A stretch of DNA of 19,691 nt from Bacteroidaceae bacterium (GTDB lineage: Bacteria > Bacteroidota > Bacteroidia > Bacteroidales > Bacteroidaceae), in contig JAGBYN010000056.1 in the NCBI GenBank assembly GCA_017628775.1, positions 1 to 19,691 on the forward strand, in the 5' to 3' direction. Below are positions 17,501-19,691 of this stretch, one piece after another. A program made the translations under genes and the position numbers. A model generated the notes under the pieces. That model saw nothing but the letters and a program-made list of their open reading frames with translations. It was not told where the DNA came from and did not search any database. Position 1 is the first letter of the stretch; each line of letters starts with the position of its first letter.

Positions 17501-18434
17501 GTCGGTTTACGATTTCTTTGAGCGCATCAACCTGAATGCGTGCAACAAGAAGAACATTGAAAACATCATCCTGGCTGGAGGCTTCGATAACTTTACCGAC
17601 TTCAAGCGCGAGCAATACTTCGCACCCACCGATTCGGGCGACACGTTCCTTGACCTTCTCGTCAAGTACGGGCAACAATATCAAGCCGACAAGCTATGCA
17701 ATCAGCTAACGTTGTTTGGCACGATGGACGACATTGAAATCGCCAAGCCCAAACCCGCACCACGATTCAAGGAATGGTCCGACCTGGAACGGCTCAACAA
17801 AGAGCGCGACCTCATCGGCATTTACATTTCCGCTCATCCGCTCGACGCCTATAAGGTGATACTCAACAAAATGTGCCAAGTGTCGCTCGATAAACTACAA
17901 AACCGAGCCGACTATGCCAATCAGGACATCACCTTCGGCGGCATCGTGACCGAAATCGTGCGCAACGGCGTCACCAAAAACGGAAAACCCTTTGGCATCG
18001 TGAAGATTGAAGATTATAGCGGATCGAGCGAACTGGCGCTCTTTGGCGAAGACTGGGCACATTGGGGTGGCTACTTCACCCAAGGCAATGCCCTTTTCAT
18101 CACCGCCAAGGTCGAACCACAACGCTTTAATCCCAACGCTTTCGACATCAGAATCGGAAAAATAGAATTCCTGAGCGACGTTAAAAACAATCGAATCAAT
18201 AAGATTACAATTCATCTGCCCCTGGCCAATGCGCACGAGGATGAGGTGCACGAACTCATCACCATCATTCAGGAATACGAAGAACGAGGCAACACCGAAT
18301 TGCAAATTCACATCACCGATCACGAAACGAAGGCCAACCTCCGTTTGCTCTCGTCGAAATACAAGATTAGCCTCTCGAAAAAGCTAATAAGCTATCTTGA
18401 CAAAAGCACCACGATGACCTACAGCATCAATTAA
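14580..18434 (+). CDS. dnaE: DNA polymerase III alpha subunit (DnaE)
   Basis: The 1284-residue catalytic subunit of the replicative polymerase. The N-terminal PHP domain keeps all nine metal ligands of the active form: His8, His10, Asp17, His42, Glu119, His140, Cys190, Asp269 and His271. A lysine- and glutamate-rich helical insertion at about 57-112 splits it. The polymerase palm has PGRGSAAGS, then LPDIDVDFDDDGR with catalytic Asp512 and Asp514, and Asp751 in VFEDLIAM. A helix-hairpin-helix region (about 955-1000) is followed by the clamp-binding pentapeptide QLTLF at 1042-1046 and an OB domain (about 1115-1200). It is longer than E. coli DnaE (1160), partly because of the PHP insertion. Thioredoxin follows 38 bases after the stop. 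No certain promoter is seen; TACTTTTT near 14544 is a weak candidate. Confidence 0.97.
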   Translation: MEDFIHLHVHSQYSILDGQASIPMMVDKAIADGMRGMALTDHGNMMGIKDFYNYTEKIIGKAKKELKSLNAQLEAINNGEYTPTPTETNKSIDEIKAEVLKAIEKQSRIANFKRLIGCEMYVARRGLKRKEGKIDQSGNHLIVIAKNVTGYKNLIKLVSNAWIDGFYMRPRTDHDELLKYKEGLMVSSACLAGEVSKKIANNDIEGAEETIQWYKTVFGDDYYLELMRHKVTDPLQFANREVYPLQETCNQKIVELAKKHGVKLVCTNDTHFVNEENAEAHDRLICLSTGKDLNDPNRMVYTKQEWFKTKAEMNQLFADIPEALANTCELAEKTENYSIDHGPIMPNFEIPESFGTEEEYRKNITEEQLYDEFTQDENGNVVMSREEGEAKIKKLGGYDKLYRIKLEADYLAKLAYEGAKWRYGDPLDHDTRERIKFELHIMKTMGFPGYFLIVQDYIKVARQELGVSVGPGRGSAAGSAVAYCLRITDIDPIKYDLLFERFLNPDRISLPDIDVDFDDDGRAKVLQWVTEKYGADRVAHIITYGTMATKSAIKDVARVQKLPLDKSNYLCKLIPDKLPEGPDGKVPKMNLPNAIAAIPELREAEASPDPLLHNTIRYAKMLEGNVRNTGVHACGVIICKDPISDWVPVSTADDKTTKEKLLCTQYEGKVIEETGLIKMDFLGLKTLSIIKEAIQNIEDSLHVKVDIDQIPIDDPATYQLYCDGLTVGTFQFESPGMQKYLRELEPSVFEDLIAMNALYRPGPMQYIPDFINRKKGISPITYDLPCMEKYLKDTYGITVYQEQVMLLSREIADFTRGESDNLRKAMGKKLIDKLNHMYPKFLEGGKRHGYDPKILEKIWEDWRAFASYAFNKSHATCYSWVAYQTAYLKANYPSQYMAGVMSRSLDNITDITKLMEECKAMSISTLPPDINESRRKFSVNALGDIRFGLEAIKGVGEAAVQSILEERNKKGPFTSVYDFFERINLNACNKKNIENIILAGGFDNFTDFKREQYFAPTDSGDTFLDLLVKYGQQYQADKLCNQLTLFGTMDDIEIAKPKPAPRFKEWSDLERLNKERDLIGIYISAHPLDAYKVILNKMCQVSLDKLQNRADYANQDITFGGIVTEIVRNGVTKNGKPFGIVKIEDYSGSSELALFGEDWAHWGGYFTQGNALFITAKVEPQRFNPNAFDIRIGKIEFLSDVKNNRINKITIHLPLANAHEDEVHELITIIQEYEERGNTELQIHITDHETKANLRLLSSKYKISLSKKLISYLDKSTTMTYSIN

Positions 18435-18472
18435 AATTCTTAATACATTATTCAACTTTTAAATTAATCATT

Positions 18473-18784
18473 ATGTTACACATTACAGACAAGGACTACG
18501 CAGACGTCGTAGCAAAAGGTTTACCTATCGTGCTTGATTTCTCAGCTGCATGGTGCGGCCCCTGCAAGAAAATTGCACCCATCATGGACGAGATTGAAGC
18601 TGAATACGAAGGCAAGGTTATCATCTGCAAGTGCGATGTTGATGAATGCGACGACCTCACCATGCAATTCGGCATTCGCAACGTGCCCACAATCCTCTAC
18701 ATCAAGGATGGCGAGGTTAAGGACAAGCAAGTAGGTGCTGCCACAAAAGCCGTATTGGTTGAAAAATTACAAGCTATTCTCTAA
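18473..18784 (+). CDS. trxA: Thioredoxin
   Basis: A 103-residue cytoplasmic thioredoxin with no signal peptide. The redox site WCGPC is at 27-31 (Cys28 and Cys31), and the cis-proline follows in RNVPTIL. Extra cysteines occur at 52 and 57 or thereabouts (IICKCDVDECDD). It reduces protein disulfides using electrons from thioredoxin reductase. It lies 38 bases after dnaE and 4 bases before the acidic gene, so at least the last two genes are one transcript. I found no TAnnTTTG motif just before it, so it may depend on dnaE transcription or use a weak promoter. Confidence 0.95.
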   Translation: MLHITDKDYADVVAKGLPIVLDFSAAWCGPCKKIAPIMDEIEAEYEGKVIICKCDVDECDDLTMQFGIRNVPTILYIKDGEVKDKQVGAATKAVLVEKLQAIL

Positions 18785-18788
18785 AACT

Positions 18789-19118
18789 ATGGCTTCATTT
18801 GAAGACGAAATCATGCTTGACGCCCAGCACGATGCTTCGGCCGTAGCATACATGCAAACGCACATCCCTGCCGATTTGCAAGAAACATTCAGTGAAGATG
18901 AACTTTATTATTGCCTCGACCTCATTGAAACTTTCCTTGCCGAAAGCCCAACATTGAGCCAGGCCGACGATGAGTACATCGAAATTGATTTAGCTGAAAT
19001 CTCAGCTTACATTGTGAAGACGGCTGAAAAGGACAACTTCGCCAAATTCAATGCCGACGATGTTTTCTTCGTTGTTCAGGCATACTTTGATTTTGAAGAA
19101 GAAGAAGGTAATTTCTAA
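18789..19118 (+). CDS. Small, very acidic protein of unknown function
   Basis: I do not recognise this protein. The start is taken as the ATG at 18789, four bases after the trxA stop, giving 109 residues. The open frame extends upstream inside trxA, but that part is only its overlap. The composition is striking: about 28 Asp/Glu, only three Lys and no Arg, ending in FDFEEEEGNF. It looks helical, with no signal peptide, membrane segment or zinc motif, so it is probably a soluble cytoplasmic protein. The tight coupling to trxA suggests a shared role or regulation, for example a partner or substrate of thioredoxin (it has one cysteine, in YYCLD). This is inference. A strong terminator follows. 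Confidence 0.8.
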   Translation: MASFEDEIMLDAQHDASAVAYMQTHIPADLQETFSEDELYYCLDLIETFLAESPTLSQADDEYIEIDLAEISAYIVKTAEKDNFAKFNADDVFFVVQAYFDFEEEEGNF

Positions 19119-19141
19119 GCAACCTTTTTTGAATATTAAGC

Positions 19142-19191
19142 AGAGGGGCTATGTCACATCCAGTTTTATGACACAGCCCCCCTCTTTTTTT
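19142..19191 (+). terminator. Terminator of the dnaE-trxA-acidic gene group
   Basis: AGAGGGGCTATGTCA (19142-19156) pairs with TGACACAGCCCCCCTCT (19169-19185), with one A-C mismatch and a two-base bulge, and is followed by seven T residues. The GC-rich base of the stem makes it strong. Confidence 0.9.
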
Positions 19192-19266
19192 GTTCCTTCA
19201 TCTCCTTCCCTTCCGTTTTTTTAGTCAAGAAAAACACTTGAAGGTAGAAGGACTTGATTTATTTAA

Positions 19267-19400
19267 TCTAGAATTTGTGACGTTTTGATGAGCGAAAGCG
19301 AATAATTTGAGACGGTTTGATGAGCCTTGGCGAATAATTGGCTGCGCAGTGTATGTCAATAGAAAATTCATGGATGAATAAAAAATTCTCAAATTCTAGA
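19267..19400. repeat. 134-base element bounded by 11-base inverted repeats
   Basis: TCTAGAATTTG (19267-19277) and CAAATTCTAGA (19390-19400) are perfect inverted copies. Between them are two tandem 32-base repeats, a CTGCGCAG palindrome (19342-19349) and a short TTCATGGATGAA hairpin. It has no coding capacity. It looks like a miniature mobile element or a structured RNA, but no target-site duplication is obvious. Confidence 0.5.
19279..19342 (+). repeat. Two tandem 32-base repeats
   Basis: The units at 19279-19310 and 19311-19342 match at 25 of 32 positions. The shared cores are TTTGATGAGC and GCGAATAATT, separated by four variable bases. The units abut directly with no spacer. Confidence 0.75.
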
Positions 19401-19431
19401 AAAAAACAAGAAGGTGATGAAGTCAAATAAA

Positions 19432-19458
19432 TAGGGCAATCCTTTCGAATTTGCCCTA
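19432..19458 (-). terminator. Possible terminator of the last minus-strand gene
   Basis: TAGGGCAA and TTGCCCTA form an 8-base stem around an 11-base loop. On the minus strand it is followed by TTTATTTGAC, a weak T-rich tail, and it lies about 105 bases after the stop of the gene at 19564. Confidence 0.45.
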
Positions 19459-19563
19459 ATCTATGCAGTTTATAATTTGCTATTTTTTAGGGAAAGGAGG
19501 TCGTGGATTTAAACCAAAGGATTCCCAGAAAATAGGCACTGCCCGCCGCGTCGGTTTTTTAGG

Positions 19564-19691
19564 TTACTCGCCTGCCTCGTCGGTGGCTTCAGGCTTGTTC
19601 ACACACTGGAAGGTGATGAACTTCTTCGAGAGCTGGCGTTGCGTGTTTGCCGAAGGGGTGTAGCGAATGCGGATGCCTTCGAGCAATGAGG
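19564..19691 (-). CDS. C-terminal end of an unidentified protein (cut by window edge)
   Basis: The minus-strand frame entering from the right edge encodes 41 residues before a TAA stop (complement at 19564-19566). The visible part begins SLLEGIRIRYTPSANTQRQL and ends in KPEATDEAGE. It is basic and then acidic at the very end. The codon pattern (GC-rich third positions, as in dnaE and pyrF) supports real coding, but the fragment is too short for me to identify the family. Confidence 0.5.
   Translation of the reverse strand, partial: SLLEGIRIRYTPSANTQRQLSKKFITFQCVNKPEATDEAGE

Larger units (their letters stand above)
19192..19563. other. Non-coding region with repeats between the last two genes
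   Basis: No protein gene is supported in this stretch. It holds purine- and pyrimidine-rich tracts (19195-19255), an inverted-repeat-bounded element (19267-19400) with two tandem 32-base repeats, and an 8-base hairpin (19432-19458). An AAGGAGG sequence at about 19495 precedes only a ten-codon frame. Confidence 0.6.

Noticed and set aside
15112..18323. Several minus-strand open frames of 70-146 codons within dnaE
   Set aside because: They are frame shadows caused by the GC-rich codons of dnaE and show no start signals or recognisable domains.
18735..18788. Upstream start of the acidic gene inside trxA
   Set aside because: The upstream codons are a shifted reading of the trxA end; the ATG at 18789 gives a compact protein in normal operon spacing.
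19279..19342. 32-base repeats as a CRISPR remnant
   Set aside because: The two units abut with no spacer, and no cas gene is present.
19463..19663. Plus-strand open frame of 66 codons near the right end
   Set aside because: Its second half is antisense to a better minus-strand coding frame, and the first half has no protein-like features.

Overview
The window looks like chromosomal DNA from a member of the Bacteroidetes, most likely the order Bacteroidales. The evidence is several promoter -7 elements of the TAnnTTTG type, start sites with little or no Shine-Dalgarno sequence, a Rho factor with a long hydrophilic N-terminal insertion, a lipidated Omp85 protein, a Bacteroidetes-type 'putative porin', and a Crp/Fnr protein with the typical PETLSR helix-turn-helix. 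I cannot name the genus. Nearly all the genes are core or housekeeping genes. I see no defence island, prophage, integrase or CRISPR array.

Layout. Positions 1-816 hold the N-terminal part of a calcium-type P-type ATPase (minus strand), preceded in the same direction by pyrF (919-1743) with a hairpin terminator between them. A divergent intergenic region carries promoters for pyrF (left) and miaA (right). miaA (1919-2839) converges on a YycJ/WalJ-like metallo-beta-lactamase-fold gene (2854-3657, minus). Upstream of that is a Crp/Fnr-type regulator (3742-4377, minus), divergent from an RluA-family pseudouridine synthase (4516-5427), which appears to share a transcript with a TamL-like lipoprotein/Omp85 gene (5462-7777). 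A strong terminator follows, then a tandem array of three identical tRNA-Lys(CTT) genes with its own promoter and terminator (about 8036-8377). Next come rho (8588-10273) with a structured leader, rlhA (10331-12232), a terminator, a porin (12334-14475), dnaE (14580-18434), a thioredoxin (18473-18784) and a small very acidic protein (18789-19118), closed by a terminator. The last 500 bases contain a non-coding stretch with an inverted-repeat-bounded element and tandem 32-base repeats, then the 3' end of an unidentified minus-strand gene.

How the genes work together. A translation/RNA-modification theme recurs: miaA modifies A37 of tRNAs, the RluA-family enzyme makes pseudouridine, rlhA hydroxylates 23S rRNA, and three tRNA-Lys genes lie among them. 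Envelope functions are the TamL-like protein, the porin and the calcium pump. dnaE is the main replicative polymerase and rho terminates transcription.

The best candidates for something undescribed are the 134-base inverted-repeat element at 19267-19400, the inverted repeat that begins at the predicted rho transcription start, the operator-like palindrome beside the pyrF -7 element, and the arginine-free acidic protein downstream of thioredoxin. I do not see strong evidence for a new multi-gene system.
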